Positions 35,259-46,172 of a stretch of 64,000 nt of DNA are shown here, in pieces; position 1 is the stretch's first letter, and every line of letters starts with the position of its first letter. Under the pieces are notes generated by a model. It was given only the letters and a program-made list of their open reading frames with translations, ran no database searches and was not told the origin of the DNA. Origin of the DNA: Gyrodactylus bullatarudis (taxonomy: Eukaryota; Platyhelminthes; Monogenea; Gyrodactylidea; Gyrodactylidae); assembly GCA_012064415.1 (NCBI GenBank), contig SSNU01000279.1, positions 186,001-250,000 of the forward strand, read 5' to 3'. The position numbers were made by a program, and so were the translations under genes.

Positions 35259-38048
35259 TTAGTTAACACATTTAAGGTCTTTTCCCGGGGAAAATTGTCT
35301 GAGTTCTTCCACATCGTTGAAAATAACCGAGGCTCCTCCACCGGCAGTTGGAATTATATCACCCTAAAGGAGAAAAGAAAGTTTTTGTTTAATAAAGAAT
35401 GAATATGACTAAAAGGGTGGTTTAGAGAATTGGCTTACTTTGTAGAGTCTAGTTTCAACATCGCCTGTTGGAGTGCACTCTTGGTGATGCAACAAGTAAT
35501 TGGTAGCACTAAGAGTATCTTTGAGGTTTGGTCGTGAAGTAGATCGACTTCTTCTCAACTTTGCCTTGAATACAGTTCCGAGGGGCGTGGAATTGTTCTC
35601 TGTGTGTTCGAGCCATTTTGAATTTTCCTAGATTGGGGATTTTTGTCAATAAATTATTTGATTTATCAAAACAAAATTTTCACTCACATGAGTATCCCTG
35701 TTGTATCTTGGATTGATGGGTGTCTTTTTTGAGACAGAGGATAGCTTGCTAACACTGCGTGAATCTCTCTGACTAGCCAATGATGTGGGAGTATATGGCG
35801 AGGGTCTCTTCTGGCCAGCAAGTTTAGTCTCAAATTGTCGGGATATTGAATTGACAAAACCTTTCTAGAATAAGATAAACACATTTTAAAGCTATAAATT
35901 GATAGAAAATGATATACAAACTAAAACGAACCTCTGGTACTCTGGGCTTAGTCTCAATGATTTTGTTACGTTCAACAAAATTCTTTTTCTTGGCATCAAT
36001 AGCAGCTTTTTCCATTTTATCTGACATGAAAGAATAAATATTTTGTCGTGCACGCTCTTGACTAAAGGCCAGAGTATCTAGGGTTTCCTCGAAAAACATG
36101 TTCTCTTCGCCATCTTGAGAGAAGAACTTGATTAGACGATCTGAGATGAGGTTTTGGCGTTTGATCTCCTCTTCAAACTCGCCAAGGTTGACATTGTCTT
36201 CAATTTCGAGGAAACTTTCTTCCCCTAAATTGATGTAGTGAGCAAATATGTTGAAAGAGTCTTCAATTTCATTGATTTTGAATTCGAGGAATTTATTATA
36301 TTCGCAGCCTTTCTCATGAAGCAGGCTGAATCGATCGCTGAGTGCTTTATCTTGACTTGATTGTTTAGCTGACCATAGACCCACTTTAGATGCAATCGAT
36401 TTTATAACAGATGGCTTATTTGAAGGATGATATAGACTTTGGTCGTTTATATCCATGAGAGAAACGTTATACTCTGGAGGTGTTGACTCTTGCAAGTACC
36501 TAACAGTACTAACTGTTTGAGTAGCCTCGGCAAAGTTTAATACATGCTACAGGTAAAATAGGAATAGTTAAAGGTTTCAATAGTATATTAATAATGACCA
36601 ATTTACTTACAACGAGTTCATCAGATTCTCTGGCCAATGGTTTGACGCAGACGATCATTCGAACCGCTCCGTCACCTTCAAAGAAAGCTTTAAAAATATG
36701 TGTTAGCTTGCTATCACGATAAGGAACAATTTTAAGATTGTTGTTATTATTGGCATTCATGTTGGAAGCTTTGCCGGCATTTGAAGCGTTTGAAGCAATG
36801 CCTGAAGAGTCCAAAGAGGAAATGGAAGCACTCAAAGGTGGTGAGTTGCGGATGCATTTCTGGTTAAAACGAAGAACGTCGATGCATTTCCTAAGTGTCA
36901 TCAGGGTATTGTTAATGCTTGCTAAATAAAAATTATTATTTAATTTATAAAGTTACTAACAAGTAAATACGAAGAGATAATTTCAAGTAAATGGCTGAAT
37001 CTTAAAATAAATACTGACAACTTTATTCAGTAGTAAACTCACATGCTTCTTTAAGACGATCCCCTTTTGTAAGGGCACGATTAGTCCTTTCGGAACCGGC
37101 CAAGTCGACCAGACACAACTGACTAACCTTGACATCAGGACAGTTAACATTAATCTCATCGTATCGGGAGTCAATATTACATCGAACAAGTTTGAGGCTA
37201 AATATTGAATGACTTCTGCTTGAATCGTGATTAAGATTAGTTCCCGCTGTGTGACGTCTCTTGCGACCGAGTTCTAGTAAATGCATTCCCTCTTCAGTAG
37301 ATCTTATTTCCACTTCAGTGAGACCAGAAACGAAAGCATTACGCTGGACATCTTCACGTACATTCAGTTTTACTTTAGCAGCATTTGGATTAGTGCTATT
37401 CGGAGCCAGAAGATCAACAAAAATGTTGTTATAAAGCTCATAAAACGATACAAATACAGCATATCTATGTCCTTTAGATACAATGTGGCGAGTTGATTCA
37501 ATTTCTCTGTCTGCATAACGGCTAGCGTATTTAGTTGAGCGTATATTTTCATTGTACTCGAGTCTCTGTTGCATTTGTATAGCTTCAGTCTCTGATTGAA
37601 CGTTGAAACCATTAGATCCGTCACTTTTAATGCAATACTTTGGTGCAAGAAGATATTCCAAAGAGTTAAATATTGAATCTAATGAACGGATTACAATGCC
37701 AGGATTCTTAAGCGAACCAAACATGGTATGCGTTTTACCACTGCCTGATATTCCATAAGTAAAGACCAGTGAACTATTGCCAATTAAAAGATCAGCAACT
37801 AAAGGTGATACTGTTTCTTCGTGGACAGCAGCTTGGGATGCATTCGAATCAAATATTTTTGAAAAAGTATAGAGACACTAAGAGTATTAAATTAAGGTGC
37901 TTACACTCTTGATAGAATTTGCTTTATGGTACTTTATTTTTAGACCTGTCTCATTAACACTTTCCAAGCATGATTCGCTGTCACAAGGAGAGAGTCTACA
38001 ATATACTTTCAGAGGAATTTTTTCTTTATCGTACATTCGCCCAGACAT
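35259..38048 (-). CDS. KIF23: Kinesin-6 motor, MKLP1/KIF23 (centralspindlin)
   Basis: Seven exons: 38048-37905, 37877-37043, 36921-36611, 36546-35932, 35864-35688, 35627-35439, 35363-35259; 2,376 nt, 791 residues. The motor begins [10 protein letters not shown]. The P-loop is [11 protein letters not shown] (residues about 90-100), switch I NHDSSRSH (about 264-271), switch [15 protein letters not shown] (about 304-316), then [13 protein letters not shown]. The C-terminus has [20 protein letters not shown] and [17 protein letters not shown], matching the conserved tail of vertebrate KIF23, so assignment to KIF23/Pavarotti/ZEN-4 is firm. It would bundle midzone microtubules with the RacGAP partner in cytokinesis. 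A long insertion rich in Ser/Asn lies in the motor (about residues 350-380). The donor of exon 4 (GAG|GTTCGT) is unusual; an alternative nine bases upstream keeps frame. Confidence 0.95.
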
Positions 38049-38171
38049 AATTACCACATATATTGAAATGAATTAATTTAAACAATACTCAACAAAAAAA
38101 AAATTACTGTTTAAATTTTCATTTTATGGTTTTTTAATATAAATCCACATTTACGCTACGCTGGCACTGAT
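38049..38171. promoter_or_regulatory. Shared divergent promoter region, KIF23 / BiP
   Basis: Only 123 bp separate the two start codons, so both 5' untranslated regions and both core promoters must fit here or overlap the genes. The stretch is AT-rich. I looked for the ER-stress element CCAAT-N9-CCACG expected upstream of BiP in vertebrates and do not see it. Confidence 0.6.
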
Positions 38172-40857
38172 ATGGCTTTCGTCTTAGCATTAATTTCCTC
38201 CTTGCTGTTGTCTTTAGTTGTTTCAGATAATAACTATGGGACTGTAATTGGCATAGATTTAGGAACCACGTATTCATGGTAATTTCTTAAATTAATTTTA
38301 CAATTAGTGTTGGCGTAATGAAAGCTGGTCAAGTAGAGATCATAGCAAATGAACAAGGAAACAGAATTACTCCTTCTTATGTTGCTTTTACTAAGGATGG
38401 CGTCAGACTAATTGGGGACTCGGCAAAGAATCAACTAACTACTAATCACAAGAATACAATATTTGATGTGAAACGATTCATCGGAAGAACATGGAATGAC
38501 GAAGTTGTTCAAAATGACATCAAACATTTTCCATTTGATGTTGTTGCAAAAGATGACAGGCCTTTTATTAAAGTCAATGTTGGTCAAGAAGAAAAGACCT
38601 TTGCCCCTGAAGAAATTTCAGCTATGGTCTTGTCAAAAATGAAAGACATTGCTGAGAATTATCTTGGTAAGGAAGTTACACATGCCGTCGTAACTGTCCC
38701 TGCATACTTTAACGATGCTCAACGTCAAGCTACCAAAGTAGCCGGTACAATTGCAGGACTCAATATTTTAAGAATTATTAATGAGCCCACAGCTGCCGCT
38801 ATTGCCTATGGCCTAGACAAGAAATCAAAGGAGAAAAAAGAGAAGCAAATACTTGTCTTTGATCTTGGTGGTGGAACATTTGATGTTTCTCTCTTGGCCA
38901 TTGACGAAGAGGTATTTGAAGTCGTTTCAACCAGTGGAGACACTCATCTTGGAGGCGAGGATTTTGATCAGAATGTTATCAATCATTTTATAAAGGTAAA
39001 TGCTTGTTATTTTATTTTTGTTGTAAGCAAATATTCTTTACTTTTTTACTAAAGTAAAGAAATAAAATGCTCACTTATTCATGCCTAAAGTACTCTGCTC
39101 TATGTGTTGGTTGTAGATATTTAAAAATATGGGCTGTTCAAATTTTTTAAAAATTCTAGAATTTGTCGATTATTATTTAACCCCCATTTCCCTAAGTTTA
39201 TTTCATGTTTACTAAGCATCTTAATCTTAAATTTTTTCGGTCTCATAATTAAATCTTTGAAAATTTCTAATGAGTTTCCAAAAATTTATATTGTAGATGA
39301 TCAATACAAAGAAAGGCAAAGACATCTCCAAAGACCAGAGAGCAATCCAAAAACTCAGACGTGAAGTTGAAAAAGCAAAGAGAAGCTTGAGCTCAGTACA
39401 CTCGACCAAGATTGAGATTGAATCTCTTTACGATGGAGAAGATTTTAGTGAAACATTGACACGTGCCAAATTTGAGGAATTGAATCATGTTTGTTTTTCA
39501 TTGAAGATTATTCCCTTGACATCAAATTTAACCATTGTATTTTTCAACATTCTACTAGGATCTCTTCCAATCTACGTTGAAGCCAGTGGAAAAAGTTCTG
39601 GAAGATGGCAAAATATCTAAAGATAAAATTGATGAAATTGTCTTGGTCGGTGGTTCAACACGTATACCAAAGATTCAACAATTGGTTCGTGACTATTTTG
39701 GAAAGGAGCCACATACTGGAATTAATCCAGACGAGGCAATTGCTTATGGTGCAGCTATTCAGGGTGCTGTCCTTAGTGGAGATAAAGTCACCAGTGATCT
39801 TCTCCTCCTTGATGTATGTCCACTTACTTTGGGAATGGAATTAGAGAATGGTTTTATGGCCAAATTAATTCCAAGAAATACTCCCATTCCAACCGTGAAA
39901 AAGGACATTTTCACCACTGTCGTTGACAATCAAGACTCAGTAGTTACTGCAATTTACGAAGGTGAAAGACCTTTGGTTAAAGACAATCATTTTCTTGGAA
40001 AATTCCAACTTACCGGTATTCCCCCTGCCCCACGTGGACTTCCACAAATCGAAGTGACCTTTGAAATTGATGCAAATGGCATCCTTAAAGTTACTGCTGA
40101 ATCCAAGGAATCTGGCAGTAAGCAACATATCGTAATTGAAAACAACAAAGACAGACTCAATCCGGAAGAGGTTGAAAGAATGATTAAAGAATCAGAGAAA
40201 TTCAAAGATGAAGATAAAAAAGTGAGATCCTTTATAAGTGGCTTATACAATTTTCCTCTCTATTACTTTGAGTCCTAATCTTGACCCTAATTGGTTGAAT
40301 CAATAAGAGGTCTCCTTGCATTTAGTAAGAATAAAAGTTTCTAATTCTAGGCCAATGTATAATAAAAACCATTTCTTCATCAATTTGAGGAATTGTATAG
40401 TTTAAATATACAATAGTTTAGTACCTATGATGTAAATTTAATGATCAATTATAAATTTTGTGTTAATGTTTAATTTGTCATGTAATTGGAAAAATAAAAT
40501 ACACTTAAGATTTTACACATGGAAAATTTCATTATTGAAATTCGTCAAATCATTGAATGGTTTTGATTTAATAATTTCTCTATTCAGCTGAATGAAAAAA
40601 ATTCTGCACGTGCATCGTTGGAGCAAATTCTCTACTCCACTCGTTCTCAGATCAACTCAAAAGACTTTACCAGTAAGCTACCCGAAGAGAATGTTGTCGC
40701 TTTTAGATCAAAATTGGAAGAGATGATTTCATGGCTTGATAGTGTCACCCTTGAAACTTCAACCAAGAATGAATATGAGAGTAGACAAAAGGAAATTGAA
40801 AAGGAACTAGAAAAGTTGACCTCACTCAGGAAGAAAGCTGCCAATGACGAATTGTAA
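38172..40857 (+). CDS. HSPA5: ER Hsp70 chaperone BiP/GRP78
   Basis: Five exons: 38172-38278, 38308-38995, 39297-39488, 39559-40221, 40588-40857; 1,920 nt, 639 residues, close to the usual 650-660. A hydrophobic signal peptide ([17 protein letters not shown]) precedes the nucleotide-binding domain: [70 protein letters not shown]. The substrate-binding domain follows (ITGI-type [12 protein letters not shown], then [13 protein letters not shown]) and a helical lid. The protein ends AANDEL, an NDEL variant of the KDEL retrieval signal, which places it in the ER lumen. The first intron is only 29 nt (38279-38307). Confidence 0.97.
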
Positions 40858-42405
40858 TCTTATCATTATTATTAGGGATTTTTCTGTACTTTTTTTCAAT
40901 TACTGTACTAATATATAAATTGTTCGCCTAATTCATGTACATTGTTTATTAATCATCTTTAGTTGTATTTATTTATTAACAATTGTGATTAATCCTAGAA
41001 TAATTCACAATCCTAACTCAAAATTTTATAATATAGTACAACCTGATTCTAGATTATGTAGAGGAAAAACATGGAGAATTAGTTTTTATAATGTACTCTG
41101 AATATTCGGTCAATTGAACGTGAAAAAGAACTAAAAGAAAGATTTACTACATTTCCATAGAGGTTAGTCGGCTGATTTGAGAAACTACTTGATCATAACT
41201 TAGAGAAGTTTGTAAAGAGAGCATCTTGATACGCTATTTTCAGGTTTGAAATTTCTATTATTCTAAATTGACAAGATTACAAATTAATTCTCTCAAACAC
41301 ATAAAGATCTGATATGAGTTAGAAATTTATTCTACACTTGCTAGGCCCTTGTACTTTATTCCATGATGTAATTTGACAACTTGAACGTAGCCTTTAAAGT
41401 ATCAAATGAGGTATTTCTTTCCAGAATTTTTATTTTTCTTAATTTTTTTAAAATCAATGAAAAAATTCGCATTTAAAAAGTTTTCTAATTATAATTATGA
41501 GGGTGATACATAATGTGTCGTTAAATTTCTGAAATATTCCTTTAAAAATACGAAGAGTATTAGACTAAAAATACGTAAATTTATTATTGGATTGTACTCA
41601 GTTGCTTATACCTATTTGTTCGACCGATAATGTGAATTTAAAGATTTGGTGCATTTTCGTAATTAGAAAAACGGCTAATTTTGGTGACCAAAATCTGGTC
41701 AGATTAAATTTTCCAGAAAATTTTTTTTTTATTTCCACAACTGATTGACTAATTTCATAATGGAATTCGAAAAATGAATTTACTCCTGAAAAATATTGGG
41801 TTTTTTGTAAAAAAAGTAAGTTCTCATCTTCATGTCAATTAGGTCTAGTTAAAATACTTTACCCCTCTTATTAGAAAAAAAATTTTTAAGCTACAAAAAC
41901 TTGTACAATTCATAAATTCAGTGACGCTAATCAAAGTTACTTAAAATAGGTTGATTTTTGAAAATATTTACAAAGATAACCTTAGTATAAGATAAAATAA
42001 CTTTTTATCATTTCAAAAATGCCTACATTATTTATTAGGTATGTTACCGTAAATATTGAAACTCCGTGAGTCTCGTGAATATTGAAACTAGTTTCTAAAT
42101 TCACGGTTTTCATGAGTATTGAAACTCGTGAGTTTCGAAACTCCCCAGTGAGTATTGAAACTAAACTAAATTTTCAACTATCTATCAATTTATTTTGAAA
42201 TAATGTTTAAAGTTGATATGTATCTTGCTACTATAACTTTTTGCATGTATCTATCCAAGGTTTAATAGGAAAATTGTTTTTTTCCATGATGGAATCTGAA
42301 ATCTTCAATAAAAACTAGTAAAAGTAGATTTAATTGGAAAAAGGATGGTTAATTTTTTTTTCAGCGTTAAGCACTAAAAAGTCATAAAAATACGGGGTTT
42401 TTTAA
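40858..42405. other. Intergenic region after BiP
   Basis: AT-rich, no recognisable gene. Near 42042-42165 it has a short array of ATTGAAACT-containing units (about 42056, 42081, 42118, 42154) next to ATGTTACCGT, a string also present in the left arm of the 11.4 kb transposon, so it may be a solo arm of a related element. Confidence 0.5.
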
Positions 42406-42538
42406 AATTCTTTTATTACTTCAACAGTTCAACTTGATCTTGCTTGTTATACATCACTGGAAAGAGAAGAAAAATATCCATGACAAAGTAGTGCTATAAG
42501 CAGAGTTTGAAGAAAAAATCAAATGCATAAAAATTTTT
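42406..42538 (+). repeat. 133 bp direct repeat, left copy
   Basis: Starts AATTCTTTTATTACTTCAAC and ends AAATGCATAAAAATTTTT. An almost identical copy (about four differences seen) is at 45012-45144 in the same orientation. The pair brackets the piggyBac and about 260 bp (left) and 180 bp (right) of other DNA. It could be the ends of an older element into which piggyBac jumped. Confidence 0.65.
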
Positions 42539-42797
42539 TGTTTTTATTTTGTAGGTAATTTGGGGTCCTACATTTGTAGATTCCTTCAATCTTATTGGTT
42601 AATAACCATATCTTAGAAAGCTGAAAATTTCTATTGCATCGGGACTAAGCATGGAATAATAAATGGATGGTTCTCTACCGATGAATTTACTGTTCTTCAA
42701 GAGAAATTCATTTCATCTAATCAAGTTCCCGCCTAAGAATGTTTTTTAGAACAATTTCTGGATTCGAGTCAAAATTTGGTGGCTAGCGTTTCATTAA

Positions 42798-44828
42798 CCC
42801 TCGCTCTGGAAATAATAAAACTGACAAGTATGGTAAATGGAGTCGGAAACGACACCAATACAAAAAATGATTTTTCTTATGAATAAAAACTGTTAATTTA
42901 TTGACAGTTTTTACATATTGTTAAATTATGTTGGGCACACACAGGTTCTAAACACTTGTAACAATTTCTATAGCCTTTTCTATTCAAAGATCTGGGACAG
43001 ATATGGCATCTACCTCTTTTAGGCTCATTTCTTTGCTTTTTCATAGGAGGCTCAATGTCTGAAATGTCCATCAAGGAATAATTTGTAGTATCCAAATTCT
43101 TTTGATTTAGCTTCATCAGAGATATGCTTAGTTTGCGTAAAAACATTTTTCTCCCAAGTTTCGGGTTCTTTGCAAATATTGTGAGCTATTTTAGCGTGTA
43201 CAATACAAAAGAATTATAAGCTGCTATATCTTAAATATTCCAGAATAAAGCAAGAGGCCACTTTCTTACTGATCTTCGGCATGTGTAGGTACACACAAGT
43301 TTATCTAGCACATCAACACCTCCCTTTGTCTGATTGTAGTACTTGATCACCTCTGGTGGACTTGCTTCAAAGTCAGGTTTTGTATGAAGACTACTTAGAA
43401 GAACTACAGGTTTATTCTTCTTCGCTGCATACCGCATCAATATTATATTTTCATGAAACAAATATTTCTTCTCTCCGATCAAAGCCTTCTTATTTTGGAA
43501 TTCAATTGGAAGAAATTTACGAGCTTTATTACAAGTACCGACCAAAGAGGTTATGTTTTCAATTAGATATTTAGCTAACTCCATTGATGTAAAAAAATTG
43601 TCACATATTATAGTTCGACCTTTTTTGAGAAATGGATAGGTTAGCTCCTTCATAACTCTCATCCCTTAATTCTTATCGATGTTTTCGGCTTCTTTACCAA
43701 TATAAATTTGAGCGTTTGTCATATAAAAATTAGTGGAATCAGCGACTATCCAAATCTTTATGCCATATTTAGCTGGCTTGGATGGAATGTACATCTTGAA
43801 ACTGCATCTACCTCTAAAGGTAGATAAGGACATAAGGGCATAAGCTGTTCGTCCACTGTCAATTGGTCAGATGGCTCATAAACCGATTGACAGTTCTTTA
43901 CAAAGTTCTCAAAAAATATTCTGATAGGGATAATTTGTCTCTTCGATTTGTCACGAGTCGTTCAACTTTATCGTCAAATCTAATGAACCTTTTTATAATT
44001 GTATATCTGGAATATGACATTGTTTTCTTCACTACCTCATATCCGTAATCATCTGACCATAACTCTGATAATTCCATATGAGCATTTCTTGTAACACCAA
44101 AAAACAATGATATCCCAATCCATGCTTTCAGCTCATCCAGTTCCACAAGGCTAGATTTTGAATTCGAGGATTTCAAATAAGCATTGGTGTGAATCAAAAT
44201 TCTCTCAAGATCTTGATCCGTAATCAATTGGCAGAAAAAATCTAGTTCATCTACACAATGTTTCGAATTTCTCTTGAGACCTTTTTTGAACTTGCAGATG
44301 TTATTCGATGTCGTTTTTGTAATTTTAGCAGCGGTAGTATATTTGAAGATTCCACATTTGGAGGTTATTATTTCAGATTGAACATTAGAAGTACCCTCGT
44401 TCTCGGACTCGTCTGCAGTAGATTCTTCTTGAATCGAAGTATCTCTTGAACTATCAGAAAATTCGAACTCATTGTCGTCTGAAAATTCCTCGTCTGAAGC
44501 AGTTATCTTTTGGAATATGTTATTCACTTCACTCAATTTTATGAAATATGAGATCTAGCTCATGAACAGCACATATATAAGTAAGAAACTAATGTAAAAG
44601 CATATGGTGTCGGATCCGACACCAGTTGTCATAACTAAATTTTTGACTAAAAATAATAATATCCCCGTAACTACAGAATTTTTATTCAGAAAAAAGGTGT
44701 GAATATATTCATCATGACTAGGTGATAGAATAATAGTTGATCATATGTTATCAAATTAGCTCCTATTTATATAAGACAAGGTTGAATTATACCTGGTGTC
44801 GTTTCCGACAACACTTCCAGAGCGAGGG
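42798..44828 (-). mobile_element. piggyBac transposon, 2,031 bp, with TTAA duplication
   Basis: Terminal inverted repeats are CCCTCGCTCTGGAA (42798-42811) and TTCCAGAGCGAGGG (44815-44828), each flanked by TTAA (42794-42797, 44829-44832), the hallmark of piggyBac insertion. Subterminal inverted motifs TCGGAAACGACACCA (about 42842) and GGTGTCGTTTCCGACA (about 44795), and an internal near-palindrome GTGTCGGATCCGACACC (about 44608), are additional likely transposase-binding sites. Confidence 0.93.
42898..44536 (-). pseudogene. piggyBac transposase (DDE_Tnp_1_7), broken
   Basis: The N-terminal part (44536-43898) has an acidic leader and the block DELKAWIGISLFFGVTRN. The middle (about 43950-43670) contains LTVDEQLMP and KPAKYGIKIWIVADSTNFYM. 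The next part (43662-43231) has TIICDNFFTSMELAKYL and YYNQTKGGVDVLDKL with catalytic Asp residues. The C-terminus (43146-42898) has the Cys-rich finger CHICPRSLNRKGYRNCYKC. At least two frameshifts (near 43900 and 43840), one in-frame TAA (near 43673) and decay around 43150-43230 break it, so it is inactive. Confidence 0.9.
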
Positions 44829-44832
44829 TTAA

Positions 44833-46172
44833 ATGTGATTGCAAGACAAATAGATGCAAATGCAGGCTTACTTTGTTACTCGAAGTGTCATAACAGTAGT
44901 CTTTATAGTAATAGAAAGTGATAATTTGTAATGATAAAAGGTTATTAAACTAATATTTTTGATTCATATCACTGAGGAGTTAAAGTTTTTCAACTTCGAA
45001 TATTTTTTTTTAATTCTTTTATTACTTCAACAGTTCAACTTGATCTTGTTTGTTATACATCACTGGAAAGAGAAGAAAAATATCCATGACAAAATAGTTC
45101 TATAAGCAGGGTTTGAAGAAAAAATCAAATGCATAAAAATTTTTAGTTTTAAACCATGTTTCTTAAATTGAGAAATTCTCATATAAGACCAAAGGAAACT
45201 CTTTAAATTGATCAATACAGCTATTTTCGATGAATTTGGGAATTCATGATTCTTGCAAGAACCTCATTTTTTCTCAAGGTATCATAATTTTTGAAAGACT
45301 TTTTGGTAACTGATTCAAAATGTACACCTTTACTTATTTAGGATTTTAAAATCTGAAAAAAAAATTTTGTGAATATTTTTTATTCAGCTTATGTCTCAGA
45401 CAAGCGATGTTAAAATTTCATCAGAAACACAAATATTTTTAGGATGCCAATATGAATAAGCCAAGTTTTTGAAATGAATAATATTCCTGAAATAAATATT
45501 GTCTAAATAATATTAGTAAAATCTTGTCAAGTTAACTACAACTGTTTTTTTTCAGATTAGGAAAATGTCAAAGTAATCTTGTTGATGGATTACAAATTTT
45601 TTCGACAATGAGAAATTATCAAAAGAAAAATACAGGTCTTGTGAAGAATCGATATTTATTTGTTAATCAATATTCTTAATATTCATTAGTTAGACATGTA
45701 ATTATTTTTCAAGTAAAGTCAGGTTATAATTGTTCATTCAGATAAAATTGTGGACATTTATTATTAATAAAAATCAAGTTTGAGAGATTTGGGTTAAAAT
45801 GTCTCTTTGTAGACTATCAATTGTTCATTAGAGAGAGAGGGGAGAAAAAAGATTCTCCTCTTACACTACATGGTTCTGCTTGGGGGAGGGGAGCTACTTG
45901 TTTTTTTTCTTATGTTTTTTTTATTTTATTGGTTGAAATTGATAGATGAATTTAATATTTTTTGACGACACTTTAATTCCAGAGATTAGTATTGAATGTA
46001 ATGAATATCCTCTTTTTTCTATCTGTCTCTCTTTCAACTGGAAAAATCGATTTTTCACTTTCCAAGTGTACACTCACACGGGTGTGTAGATTTTTGTAAA
46101 TTGTGTTGTCAATTTTTTAGTTATCATTAGTAGATTAATTGAAGACAATCAACCCATGGAACCTCTTTTCGT
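44833..46172. other. Intergenic region right of piggyBac
   Basis: Contains the right copy of the 133 bp direct repeat (45012-45144) and a copy of the AT-rich dispersed family (about 45195-45370). 45.4-46.1 kb is AT-rich with pyrimidine runs and no recognisable gene. Confidence 0.5.
45012..45144 (+). repeat. 133 bp direct repeat, right copy
   Basis: Same orientation and nearly the same sequence as 42406-42538. Confidence 0.65.

Noticed and set aside
42042..42165. CRISPR repeats (ATTGAAAC is a common bacterial CRISPR repeat end)
   Set aside because: Units are irregularly spaced, 15-35 bp apart with no spacer-repeat structure, and the context is eukaryotic.
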